Of a stretch of 64,000 nucleotides of DNA, positions 45,826 through 57,300 are shown piece by piece. The stretch is from the NCBI RefSeq assembly GCF_932526225.1, contig NC_064045.1:12332442-12396441 (forward strand), in the 5' to 3' direction. Under the pieces are notes generated by a model, which searched no databases, was not told where the DNA came from, and saw only the letters and a program-made list of their open reading frames with translations. Origin of the DNA: Nematostella vectensis. Its lineage: Eukaryota; Cnidaria; Anthozoa; Actiniaria; Edwardsiidae. The first letter of the stretch is position 1, and every line of letters starts with the position of its first letter. The position numbers were made by a program, and so were the translations under genes.

Positions 45826-45987
45826 TGTAATGTTGTTACCGTCACCTTGGTAAGGGGTGATTTGAGTTGATTTTATGACCAAGCAGGTAACTAGCGAGTC
45901 AGTCGTTTGCTGACCGTTGACCAGCAATGTAGTAAAAGAACCATTCACTATTCGACTCAGTCTTTATTCAAGACACAAAATATTACA
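45826..45987 (+). repeat. 3' LTR
   Basis: 162 bp. It differs from the 5' LTR at four sites (two within TAAGGGGTGA, one in CAAGCAGG, one in GCGAGTCAG). Followed by GCGCT and satellite sequence. Confidence 0.95.
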
Positions 45988-46318
45988 GCGCTTATTTGTA
46001 TTTTCCCTCTTATTCTGTGGAGGCGCTTATTCATCTTTTCCCTCTTATTCCTGGGAGGCACTTATTCATCTTTTCCCTCTTATCCCTGGGAGGCGCTTAT
46101 TTATCTTTTCCCTTTTATTCGGGGGAGGCGCTTATTCATCTTTTCCCTTTTATTCGGGGGAGGCGCTTATTCGTATTTTCCCTCTTATTCGAGGGAGGCG
46201 CATATTCATCTTTTCCCTCTTATTGCTGGGAGGCGCTTATTTATCTTTTCCCTTTTATTCGGGGGAGGCGCTTATTCATCTTGTCCCTCTTATTCTGGGG
46301 GAGGCGCTTATTCGTATT
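45988..46318. repeat. Satellite, right-hand remainder
   Basis: About nine mostly 35-36 bp units continue the satellite after the Gypsy insertion, many with CTGGGAGG or TCTGTGGAGG variants. The array ends in TTCGTATTCGAGCATTTTAC. Confidence 0.92.
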
Positions 46319-48150
46319 CGAGCATTTTACGGTATGTTTTTCGCGACATTTCAATTTTGTATGTTCTTGTTATATTTTCGAGGCATTTCGACCACGTGTT
46401 ATGTTAGGGACGGATAATCAGAAACTTGTGGGGGGAGGGGTGCAGTTCTGTTTGCGCCTGAATTTGTTTTTGTGGCTGAGTTTGTGCAGGTTTTTTTTTT
46501 CTTTGCCTTCCTCCCTCCCTCCCATGCACGTTTTTACATTTTTGGTCTGCTAAGCTAGTTCTAATGGCCCGTACCTTGTCAATCAGTGTTCTTGAGGTCG
46601 ATGTTGGTTTATGTTTACGTGTCATGACTCTAAATTATGTAAGAAACAGTTTGATCTATTTTGCGAAACATTCTCATAGCCAAATTTGATTTGCTCAAAT
46701 TAATCTTGTGATCATCGTACCATTATAAGAACACTAAATTTTATGTTTCAAATGTGGTATAATACTTCCATCCAATATAAAGCGAAAGTAAACACCACTC
46801 ATAACCACATTTGAAAGTAATCCTTTTAAAGTTAAAGAGTCAGAAACTAGATACAGGACAATTTAGATTGTTTGATCGTAGTCTGTTTAATGTTATTAGT
46901 CCTTTGTGATGAAAATAACGTAAGCCAATCAGAAACACAGGTCTTTGAAGGCTATGATTTTGTACTTTGTACAACTCAAACGCGTTGAAACCAACTGAAA
47001 ACAGTTTCAAGTCAGTTATCACTTCGGATTTCAAAGATTATTTGTCTTTGTTCACATGACCTGCCAAGTAAATAACATTTTTTTCCCTTGAAATAACGTT
47101 CAATAACTTGAAAGCAGTGGCATGCTTAATTAAATATTCAAGTTATAAACAGAATTGCTCATGCTACGACCTTGAAGTCAAGGCGTTTGAACACGTGGTG
47201 TTGTGTTGAATAAAAGATAAAAAAACATAGGCCCCCAAACTCAACCGGTATCAACGAATAAGTTATGCTGAATAATAAACAACACAAACAATCATTACAA
47301 ATCAGCAACGTTTTAATTTGAAGGGAATTTCTCCATGATTCGGTTTCTAGCTTCTCCCAAACACAGGACTGCAAGCTTTAAGAGTTTAGCACAACATTTC
47401 TCAGAAATAACAAACTTTGTTTATGCAACTCAAAGCAATCCAAATTTTTTCCTTATCCGAAAGTATGTCTTGCTTTTTAAATCTTTATAACTGTTTAGTT
47501 TTTTAAGCCGCGACTGAGTTCTTGATGTAAATAATGCTAAGTAACACCAATAAGTGCTTTATTCATCACGTAGGATAACTACCAATGCCTGTTAGCTCGT
47601 AGTTTCGGTTTATCCGAAATGATTTAGGCTGATGCAATAGCTAAGGGGTTCAAATGCATTTGCTTGCGTATAAGTTGTATACTGCGAAAGTGGCGATTGT
47701 AATTCAAAGGATAGTGCCTTGATATTTCCCACCCATAACAAATGCACCAGGCAGAACAACACACCGCACAAGAGATATTCCAACCAAATTCACACACTCT
47801 TCCCACTTCTTTTCTCATGTCCCACATTCTTGAGTTCCCTCCAAGGGATCAGTGTTTTTGATCGGTTAAATACGATCCTCTGGTTTCTTCAGTTCGAAAA
47901 CTCCGGTTACGACAGATGCCATTCTATCTGAGCGTGCCGGTACAACTTTGCTACATAGCAAATCTACTCATTGTTTTCTTCATCGAACCTCATCACCTCT
48001 GTGATATTCTTTAGTACTTTGGATGACACAGGGATCCAGTATGTTTTTAACACATATTCTGTAAATGGTATATAGTCAATCGCTTCCTTTTTACAAAGTT
48101 TATACGTCGGGGCTACCCCTTGACCAACTGAATTCGTTGCGCAACGGAGC
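46319..48150. other. Intergenic, 3' side of UBALD
   Basis: No exon or repeat recognised apart from a CCTCCCTCCCTCCC tract near 46508. It includes the UBALD 3' UTR; its end is not determined. Confidence 0.4.
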
Positions 48151-48724
<574 letters not shown>

Positions 48725-49164
48725 TCAACGTGCGCTTCGTTGTTTTCGGATATCGAAACAGAACTCGAAAGCTCTGTTTTGCTGAATCACGTGTCATATG
48801 ACGTACACAGAAAAACAAAAGTGCTGATTGGTGAATTCTAGCAGCGATCTGTCATATTATTTGACGTTGTTATGACGACAATTTCCTGTGACTAGTTAGA
48901 AAGCTCAAAATAGAGTTAGAAATCAGCATAATAAAAAATACAAAAACAAATATGGCGCACAAGTAACGGAAATGCCAATCATTCCTTGGAAAGTTTCCTC
49001 GTGTCATTATTTCCAGAGTTAACGATTCTTCGAGATTTGAAAAATGTGTACCCAAAACAGGTGCAATCAAACCACATGCTCCTTTTTCATAGCTTGCTAG
49101 CCGGCTCTCCGGAGATTCGGGATCCCTGTGGCGACGGATCCCGAATCTCCGGAGAGATAGACTT

Positions 49165-49440
49165 AGATGGATAGATAGACTTTTATTAGGGGTAACACTT
49201 AATATCTAAACAGATAATTTACATGTGGCCCTCAGGGAAAACAAAAAATAAATAAAGTGATATTTAGGTGAACTGGGAAAAATGTATATAAATTATCTAT
49301 TTACATTATCTATATACATTATCTATTTACATTATCTATATACATGAATTTACAATGTTAATTTTTGGAGAGCCATAGCAAAGGAGCCAACGGATCGACC
49401 CTCCTTTGTCTCTCGTGGGAGCGAGTTCCAGAGTTTTGCT
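49165..49440 (-). mobile_element. LINE 3' end, minus strand
   Basis: The minus strand reads LWNSLPRETKEGRSVGSFA, resembling the extreme C-terminus of CR1/Jockey-like reverse transcriptases, followed by a 3' UTR with TATC-type short repeats (about 49169-49340). 5'-truncated. Confidence 0.65.
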
Positions 49441-50410
49441 ATCAAATTCGCAGCCCATCACTGCAGGCGTTCCCCAGAGCTCGATTTTAGGTCCCTTAAT
49501 GTTTATCCTGTTTATTAATGACTTACCACTTGAAATTTCCAACAGCGCACTCGAGATATATGCAATGATACAACACAAGTCGCAAGTGGAAGTAGCGTTA
49601 GTGAGGTTGAGTCTATTCTTACTGAAGAGCTAAAAAAGGTGAATGGATGGGCGAAGGAAAACAAAATGGTTTTGAACCAAAGCAAAACCAAATCAATGCT
49701 TATCTGTAGCAAGCCAAAGTTGCGCAAATTGGCAGGAAAGGATTTGACAGTCAGCATAGAAAATGGCCAGCTTGAATGTGTCAATGAAGTTCAACTGCTT
49801 GGCATAAGATTAGACAATTCCTTAACCTGGGACAACCACCTCAAGTACATTCACAATAAGATCTCCAAGCGACTAGGCTTGTTAAAAAGGACAAAGAAAT
49901 TCCTGTCACTTAAAGCAAGAACCCTGTTCTACCATTCGCTCATACAGCCAATATTAGACTATGGTGCTATCGTCTGGGGCTCGACCAAAAAGCAACACAT
50001 CGACGATATGGTCAAGTTCCAGAAACGATGTGCGCGGGTTATCCTCGATAAGAAATGGGATGCACCTTCAAAACCACTTTTTGAAGAACTAAATATTGTC
50101 CCCTTCGACAAAAGAATAACCTACCTACAACTTGTTTTGCTCTTTAAGGCAATGAACAATATGACCCCATGCTATATCAGATAGATAGAGATATGTTCGT
50201 TAAGTGTAGTGATGTACATAACAAGAACACTAAAAATGCAGCAAACCATAACTTAGTACTTCCAGAGGCTCGGACTACATTAGCAAAAAACAGCTTTAAG
50301 TTTGTAGCAGCTAAAAGGTGGAATGCATTGCCACTAGAAATCAAAGAAGCCAAGTCAATCACCGCCTCCGCAAAACTAAGAGAATACATCAAAAATCTGT
50401 AAATAAGTTT
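49441..50410 (+). pseudogene. LINE reverse transcriptase fragment, plus strand
   Basis: Starts within the RT palm (GVPQSSILGPLMFILFIND). The frame breaks at the position of the catalytic Y-A-D-D box near 49560. It then continues with VNGWAKENKMVLNQSKTKSM, the LLGIRLDNSLTW block, FYHSLIQPILDYGAIVWGS and RWNALPLEIKEAKS, ending at 50402. A second frame change lies near 50180. The N-terminal endonuclease and early RT are absent. The order of motifs fits the CR1/Jockey/RTE-type group. Confidence 0.85.
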
Positions 50411-50852
50411 ATAAATCAGCAAAGGATTGTTATTGTCAAAGATTTTGCTGTTAACAGATTTGTAAAAAGCTTTTATTTATTTTGTTTCTGTTGAGGGCCG
50501 TGCGTACATTATCATTGTGATATTAAGTGAATCCCTCATTAAAAAAAAAGGCATCTCTCTCTCTCCCTCTTTTGCGCCGCTGTACTCGAATGTTCTCTTT
50601 CCATAATTATGTTTTATCCTCGGTAACACGAGATCGTTCTTTGCTTGGCGAGTGTTCTGTGAACGTCAGCAAATCTCTTGAATTTAGCCATGAGGTGGTC
50701 TGGAGAGCCGGCTAGCAGGCTACCTTTTTCATGCTAGAACAAAACAATAGAATTTGGGTTTCCTGTGTTGCAGGAAGTGCTTCCGGTGCTATGCCTGAAA
50801 GAAGGCTTTTATTGACCAATCATGTGCCTTGTACTATATGGCTCAACGTATT

Positions 50853-50861
50853 TTTCCCGCC
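50853..50861 (+). promoter_or_regulatory. E2F-type site
   Basis: TTTCCCGCC (within TTTTTCCCGCCAAAAA) lies 40 bp before the ATG of the HMG-box-like gene. It matches the classical E2F consensus TTTSSCGC. This suggests cell-cycle-linked expression; that is inference. Confidence 0.55.
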
Positions 50862-50900
50862 AAAAATGTGTGACATTCCAAAATATTACTCTGCCTTATC

Positions 50901-53251
50901 ATGAGTTCTCCAAAGAAATCCCCAAAAAAGGCTATTACTTTCAAATCATATGTAGCGCAGAACAGTGCTAGATTAGAGGAGAGGTACCCGTTTCTACCGA
51001 AAGCACAAATTCAGGCAAAGCTCAAGATATTGTGGCGAAAGATGATCAGTGAAGAAAACTTAAAAAGAGACAAGCGCGAAAATGCCCGATCTCCAGGTAA
51101 AGGTAGACGACCATGGTCCAGTTTTTTTAAAAATCGTTTATAAAAATGGTGAATTGTCATTACAATTTTATTTTCTTGGTTATTCATGAAGTCGATATTT
51201 TTGAAGACCGATCGGAACTTGCGACGTATTTCAATGTAACTTACAATACTGTTGGTTACAATTATAAGTTATATGTTCTGTTTGTTTATAACAAGTTTCA
51301 CTTCCTTTTCTACTTTCTTGGCTCTCTTTCTTTCGCCTTTCCATTTGACCTCTACTATATAAATCGCTTATCTTTTTTTGGTCATGCTTTCAGATGTAAC
51401 TTGTGGGAGTCGAGATCTATGAATGTTCACTCTCGGCCAAACGTTCTCTGGTAGCGGCAGAATCCCTTAGTTTTTACTTAATCTCCCTACAGGAAAAACA
51501 AAGACTACATCACCAATAAAGGACAAGCCTGTATGTAGACATGAAAGAAAAAATGAAATGTGGAAATTTAATGGTGGAGTCGAACCTAATCATTTTGGTG
51601 GATGATTTGGTTGGGGGGGGGGGGGGGGGGGGGCACGCCTGTATCTTGACATCAAAGAGGATGTGGAAATTTGATGCCAGGAGAATAAATCAAATCCAAT
51701 GCTTTTGGTTTGTTTTCTTTTATTGTCTGTCCCTTTTCAAGTTCATTTTCTCTCCCTTTTTGATAATCTTGTCCTGACACTGCCCTTCTAAATTCATGGT
51801 CAACCGTACACTATACATTGGAAATAATTAAATGGTATGGAGGAGTTCCCACTCAAAACATCAATCTTTTTCTATATCATTTTTTTGAGTTTGTTTGTGT
51901 CTATTATCAGATTGTACATATTTAGTTATGGCTTATTTATTCACATATTTATGCATATTTTTTAGAATGTGACCTCAATACCCTTCACCTTGATGGATGA
52001 TGGAGTGGAGCCTGAAATGGAAAGCTCAGACTTAAACCTCTCACTATTGAGCAACAGTTTAACAGGTGTCAGTTTTTGGTGTCTTAACCTCAGGTGGGAG
52101 GGCTAACAGATATGATAATGAAAGAGAAAAAAAAAAAATGTTTCTGATATAAACAATCCTGCTTAAAGTCTACAAAACAGTAATCTTTTAATCCATTAAT
52201 TTTTAAATCTTTATTTTTTCCTGACCAACCCCTTAATTTAATATATTGGTATACTAATGTGAAATAATTTAACATAAAATTTTCTTTTTACAGAAGAAAG
52301 TGTGAATGATGTGAACTCCTTTGAGCTGCACATGGTAAACGAAGATGATGCAGGGCCAAAGGTACACAGAGTATTGCATCATTGTATAAGAGGCAGGTGC
52401 ATACATGTTGACATTTTGAAATTTTTCGGCTGTGTTAAGACTTCCCCATATCATGCTAGTCCTCACCCCTTCTCCCCTTTAACACAGTTTACAAAAGTAT
52501 GTGATAAATCCTCCATGCAGTCTGAAAGCTATAGTAATTATGTTTCATCTGTGGCCTGATTATTATGATATACTCAGGTTATTTAATCTGGTTTTTTGTT
52601 GTTGTAATTTGTAATATAACAAATAAATTGTCAAAATCATGTCTGGACCCTCTTATTCACCTACCTTGGATCCACTGCTGGCTGGTGTTGGCTTTATGGC
52701 TCTCTTTCTATAATAAAATCAGAAGGCGACCCTTCCTTGCTATCCACGAGAGACATCAGCCCCTAACAATAAGTCATTTACTAAGTTCATATTTTTTTCT
52801 TTAGTTGGAAGAAATTGTTGGTGGACTTTTTGAACCACACAGTAACCAAGGCCAACAAGAAAGGTACGGTGCAAACTAAAAATATTGCCTGATGGTATGC
52901 TAATCTTTAATACTACTCTATACAACCATGAATATAGACCGTTCACTCTTGAAAAAAAAAACCCTTTTCTATCAGACTATCTTTCATATGGTGTAATGAA
53001 TTATTTTCCTAATGAAAATAAAATGTCAGAATTCAAAGATTTCCCAAAACAAATAAGTTTTCGAAAAAGAAAGGCTTAATAGGTGGAAACATTATATAAA
53101 TTACATTGCATAACAACATTGATAATTTTAACGGAAGCAAAACTGTACATTGCTTTGGTTCTTACTTGCATTCAGCCGACTTCTCACCAGTGAAGCAAGC
53201 AGGCAAGAAAACTTCAATGCCATGTTTAACGAAGATGAGGTGTTCCTATGA
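50901..53251 (+). CDS. HMG-box-like small protein, six exons
   Basis: Exons 50901-51096, 51493-51530, 51966-52065, 52294-52361, 52805-52863 and 53176-53251 join in frame (phases 1,0,1,0,2) to give 178 residues. All introns are GT..AG. Exon 1 reads SPKKAITFKSYVAQNSARLE and then ...ILWRKM, with the spacing of an HMG box (residues about 8-60) followed by a basic tail. This resembles UBF- or HMGB-type boxes, though the usual first helix is shortened. The remainder is acidic and probably disordered (FTLMDDGVEPEMESSDLNL, FNAMFNEDEVFL at the end). A nuclear DNA- or chromatin-binding role is likely. I cannot name the orthologue. AATAAA at about 53753 may be the poly(A) signal. Confidence 0.78.
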
Positions 53252-53522
53252 TAACATGGAGGGATTTCTCCCACAAAAAAAAGAGGGACATGTTCAGCTT
53301 TTTACAGCAAAGAACTGTTCAGTTATAAAGAAATGATTTATCAAGTTGGGATGTAGAAAGATTGCTTTGTTAGTTGCTGTAGTTACTGGGTGAATAGGTA
53401 TGTTGAAAAGCACAAAGATTGTATATAGTTAGCTACTGAATAGCATTGTGTACAAAGGTTGCTCAGGCATGTTTATGTATTACGCGACTCCTGTGTAGCA
53501 CCTGATGTATAGCATTGCACAG

Positions 53523-53662
53523 CAGGCGTGTACATAGGGGGGTGCGCAGGGTGCACATGGACACCCCCTTGGCAGCCAAATTGTGGGTCATTTCTTATTA
53601 AGATAAGAAATAAGATACCCATGACTGTGCACCCCCCTCAGCCAATCCTGGTTATGCACCTG
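53523..53662. mobile_element. MITE, CAGG family, 5-bp duplication
   Basis: 140 bp. The ends CAGGCGTGTACATAGG and the complement of CAGGTGCATAACCAGG are imperfect inverted repeats. The 5-bp direct repeat CACAG lies at 53518-53522 and 53663-53667. The centre is TTTCTTATTAAGATAAGAAA. The left half is shared with 38208-38290. Confidence 0.82.
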
Positions 53663-53667
53663 CACAG

Positions 53668-54317
53668 TACTGTAGTTCAATTTATTGGTAGGTTCCATCT
53701 ATAGAATGGGATTTCTTGAGATAATATAAAAATATCAAAAAGAATCAGAAAAATAAAATTGAAAAAAAAATTTCAAAGTGATTTCCACTTGTTGGTTGTA
53801 TTTAAAAAATTTCTTGTGTTCTTGTATTGGATAGATTTCAGATTCCTTGACCACCGCTGATTGTCTCATCTGACATGTAATCTGACAGTTATCCAAGATT
53901 CTTTCTTGTATCTATAACATTTTTTTTATTTCATAAATTTTACATGATATCTCTATTAAATTTCTTAATCTAATGCAGTAGTTAAAATTATTAAAAGATT
54001 CAAACTTGGAGTGAAGTATTCTGTATGCAAAAAACGTAATAATCATAGTGTAACAAAAATTATTACTCCACATTATTTTTTGGTATCTGAGGGCTTGTTT
54101 AGTTTTCTAACTTTGTTTTCATACTCTTTATAGAGCTTCATAGAAACTGCAGATCTTTACACACAGCTATGGATCACATAAACAAGTCAAATCACTCCAT
54201 GTTGTTTGGTCTGGTAATTTAACATTTTTCTGCTTTCAAGTCCAGCACATTTTTTCTACTAGTTGTGACTCGTGTGATTTGAGGAACAGTCAATAGTTCA
54301 ATTATTGATAACAGGTC
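53668..54317. other. Intergenic between two convergent genes
   Basis: Holds the 3' ends of the HMG-box-like gene (+) and EXOC7 (-). No other feature recognised. Confidence 0.45.
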
Positions 54318-57300
54318 TCATGCAGATACATCAAAAAATTTGTTCATCAGATTTTCCACCTCATCTGCTGTGTACTTCACATATTTCTCAGGGTTTTTAG
54401 TGAAAGGGACACCTTCATACCTGTAAAAATGAAATAAAATTCAGTAGCATGTCAGAGAATTGCATTATTGCATACTTATTTTACTCATGATTTATTTAAC
54501 TGTTTGCAACCAAGTCTGAGTACATTTAACAACAAAAAAACTAAAATGGGTCAATGCACAGGTTTGTTATGAGCAAAAAACGTGGTATAGACTACCAAAT
54601 AATGTTCAAGTATCAGAGATCCCAACTCTCCGGCATTTTTCGGGAGATTACACATTTTAGCCTGATCTCCCGCTCTCCCACATTTGATGGAAAAACTTTT
54701 GCATTTGCACAGTATTATTCCCAAACCGTGTTAGTGTTGTTCTACAATGCGCTGCTATTGATGCATTTTCAGACAAATTAAAAGATACACGTTGATCTGT
54801 AAACTGGTTGTCACATCTCTGTAAAAAAGTAGCTATACAAAAGGGCCTATTCTGCAGATTCTTTATAAAACTTAACTCTCAAAAAATTATCCCGCATTTT
54901 GAGCTTTAAGGGTTGGCATCTCTGAAGTATGGCACAGATGCCCCCAAGGGTGGCACTCACTTGTCTCTGAATGCGCGGTAGATAGGTACTATCAGCTCAA
55001 TGTTTTTTAGTCGGATTTCCTCCCTTAAGGCTACATCTGGCACTGCATATGTCTTCTGGATCTGATAGAGCTCTTCAAACTCTGTATTGAATCCCTGCAA
55101 GGTATGATAAAAAGCCAAATAAGCAAATTCAAGGCATGGCGCTAGAGCTAGCCTAAAAGTATCTGGTTGTGTGAAGTGGAATCTATCATTTTGTTTTAAT
55201 ACTACTGATTCGAAAAGTGGAGGGAAGTGGCAAGTAGAGGGAAGGGGGCGCCTGTGGCCCCTTTTGCCACATGCCAGGTGAAGTGTATTTAACAAATAGA
55301 TCTCATTTTTTCGTGCGTCTGTCCTCTAAGACCCTTTCCCCACGTATCCGTTTTCGTTTGTAATCGCAACCTTTTTGTTCCATTTTCAAAAAGATCAGCC
55401 TGCAAACGAAGTGTTTTCATTTTGATACGACCCGTCCCTAAGAAAACGCAGAAATGACACGAAAACGGTAACAAGCTCTACAGCGCATGCGTACTCGCGC
55501 GCCAAGTGGACTGGACCTGGGTTATCACGCCATCGTTTTCGAAAGGTTCCGTTTTCGTCCGTCCCCACGGCACCGAAATGGTATCGTTTTCAAATTTTTT
55601 CGTTTTCGGTCATCGTTTTCGCGCTTACGTCTGGACGATACCCGTATCCGTAACAAAAGGTTACATTTTCAAACGAAAACGGATACGTGGGGATGGGGTC
55701 TAATAAATGCACAGATGACGTCACAGCGTGTCGAAAACAAAAGTACGCAGCACGACGCAGTTGAGTAGTTTAAGGGAGCGCGTGCGCATGCTGAAGCCTA
55801 GCGTGTGTGTGTCCTGTAATAACACATCAGAGCCGTAGCAGGCCACGTCAGATTGGGGGGGGGGGGCACATACAGAAACATTTAGAAAATATTGGGGGGA
55901 GGGGGGCACAGCCACGCCCCTTCTGGTCATTTCCTTATAATTGTCGAAAATATTGGGGGAGAACGTGCCCTCAAGTACCCCACTCTCTGCTACGGCCCTG
56001 GGCATGGACCCTTGACCAATTAGAGCACGCGATTTACGAGTTTCATTTTATAAATTAATAAACTGACTATCGTTTTGAATAAACTTTAGCGATTGATATA
56101 CTATACCTTGAACTTGTCTTTGATCATTTGTCGTTGCTTGTCTTTTAACTGTGGAGCAGCAGATATGTAAACAGCAGTCTATTAAATCAGGGGAGGAGGG
56201 AATACTGAAAGATCTTTTCAATGCAATCAGTTATATACACCTATTTAAAAAAACTGTCAGTGCAAACGGCAAATGGCGATTGACAAATGGCAGGTCTACA
56301 ACCAAAAGTTCCCATGGTTCCCAAAATATTTGCTCCAAAGTAGGAAAAATAAAAAAATAATAAAACATACGACTATCCATTAAATGCAATTGATATATGG
56401 TTCTGACATCGCTTGAGTTTATTTACCACCTTCATTTTTACAAATAACTACTACCCATCAGTAACTTTCGGACGTAGAAATGTCATTTGCCAATTGCCAT
56501 TCGCCGTTTGCGCTGACAACCTTTATTGAAATAGGTATATATGCAGTCGCTATAGCTGTATATACAGCTATACGCACTAGACACTAGACAATTTGCAGGG
56601 AAACCCCATTACTTTTCGCAATGACACATGATGGGAGATTTGGGAGCTAAAGGACGTACTATTTCATTTGGTCAGGCCCTGACAACCGTTGTCGTTATGT
56701 CGCCAGTGTGCGCCGCGCTTCTAAAAGTGGCCGCCGACCCACCTTCATTGTTGCTTCCACAGACTTGGATGCCGCTCCTGGCTTTTCCATCTCAAGGAGA
56801 TAATGCAGAACTTTACTCCAGCTGAAATGACAACAACATTATTAAAATTCTACAGTGTGCAACCATCCCAATTTCTTCATGATTTTCCCGATGAGGCAAC
56901 CTCAATCAAGATAGGAAAACACGATTTTTGACAACTTTGTGCCATTTTCTATTAAGTATACAGTCCATATATTTTTACCACAATTTCTATAGAAAAACAG
57001 CAACAAAGCATTGATTTACTGAGCCTCGATTTCTGAAAGCCTGTAGATTGGACACTAATTCTGCATTATCTTAAGGCGATCATGTAGACACACAAATATT
57101 GTCTTCAGTGTCTGAACCGGGCCACGACCACAATTTTGTTCCAAACATAATTTACCTAGCTTCAGTTATAACTTGCTTACTTGATTATTTTCCCCCAGGT
57201 TACCCACCATTTCGTAAATCGGTTGGGGAGAATTAGTGGTGCGGTTGACATTGAATAATTGGGAGTATTCAAAAAGGATTTGAAGCTTTATTTGAGCCGG

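Larger units (their letters stand above)
41807..45987 (+). mobile_element. Gypsy-type LTR retrotransposon, defective, in the satellite
   Basis: Two 162-bp LTRs (TGTAATG...ATTACA) flank the element, with the 5-bp target duplication GCGCT on both sides, inside the satellite unit. A primer-binding region follows the 5' LTR (TTGGTGACGAGCGACG). A purine tract AAAGAAGGGAGAAA precedes the 3' LTR. The LTRs differ at 4 of 162 positions. Inside, gag, protease, part of reverse transcriptase, RNase H and integrase occur in order. The frame is broken in at least three places, and the centre of the reverse transcriptase is deleted, so this copy cannot be autonomous. Pol order RT-RNaseH-IN places it with Ty3/Gypsy. 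Confidence 0.96.
49090..50722. mobile_element. Composite element, Mutator-type ends, 9-bp duplication, LINE cargo
   Basis: Terminal inverted repeats of about 21 bp (core GCTAGCCGGCTCTCC) start with TAG at 49090 and end CTA at 50722. The 9-bp direct repeat CCTTTTTCA lies at 49081-49089 and 50723-50731. Just inside the left end is a perfect 21-bp hairpin (GGAGATTCGGGATCC and complement, about 49107-49158). The interior consists of two LINE pieces in opposite orientations. Either the LINEs inserted into the element or the element mobilised them; the outer duplication shows the ends moved as one unit at some time. Confidence 0.75.
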
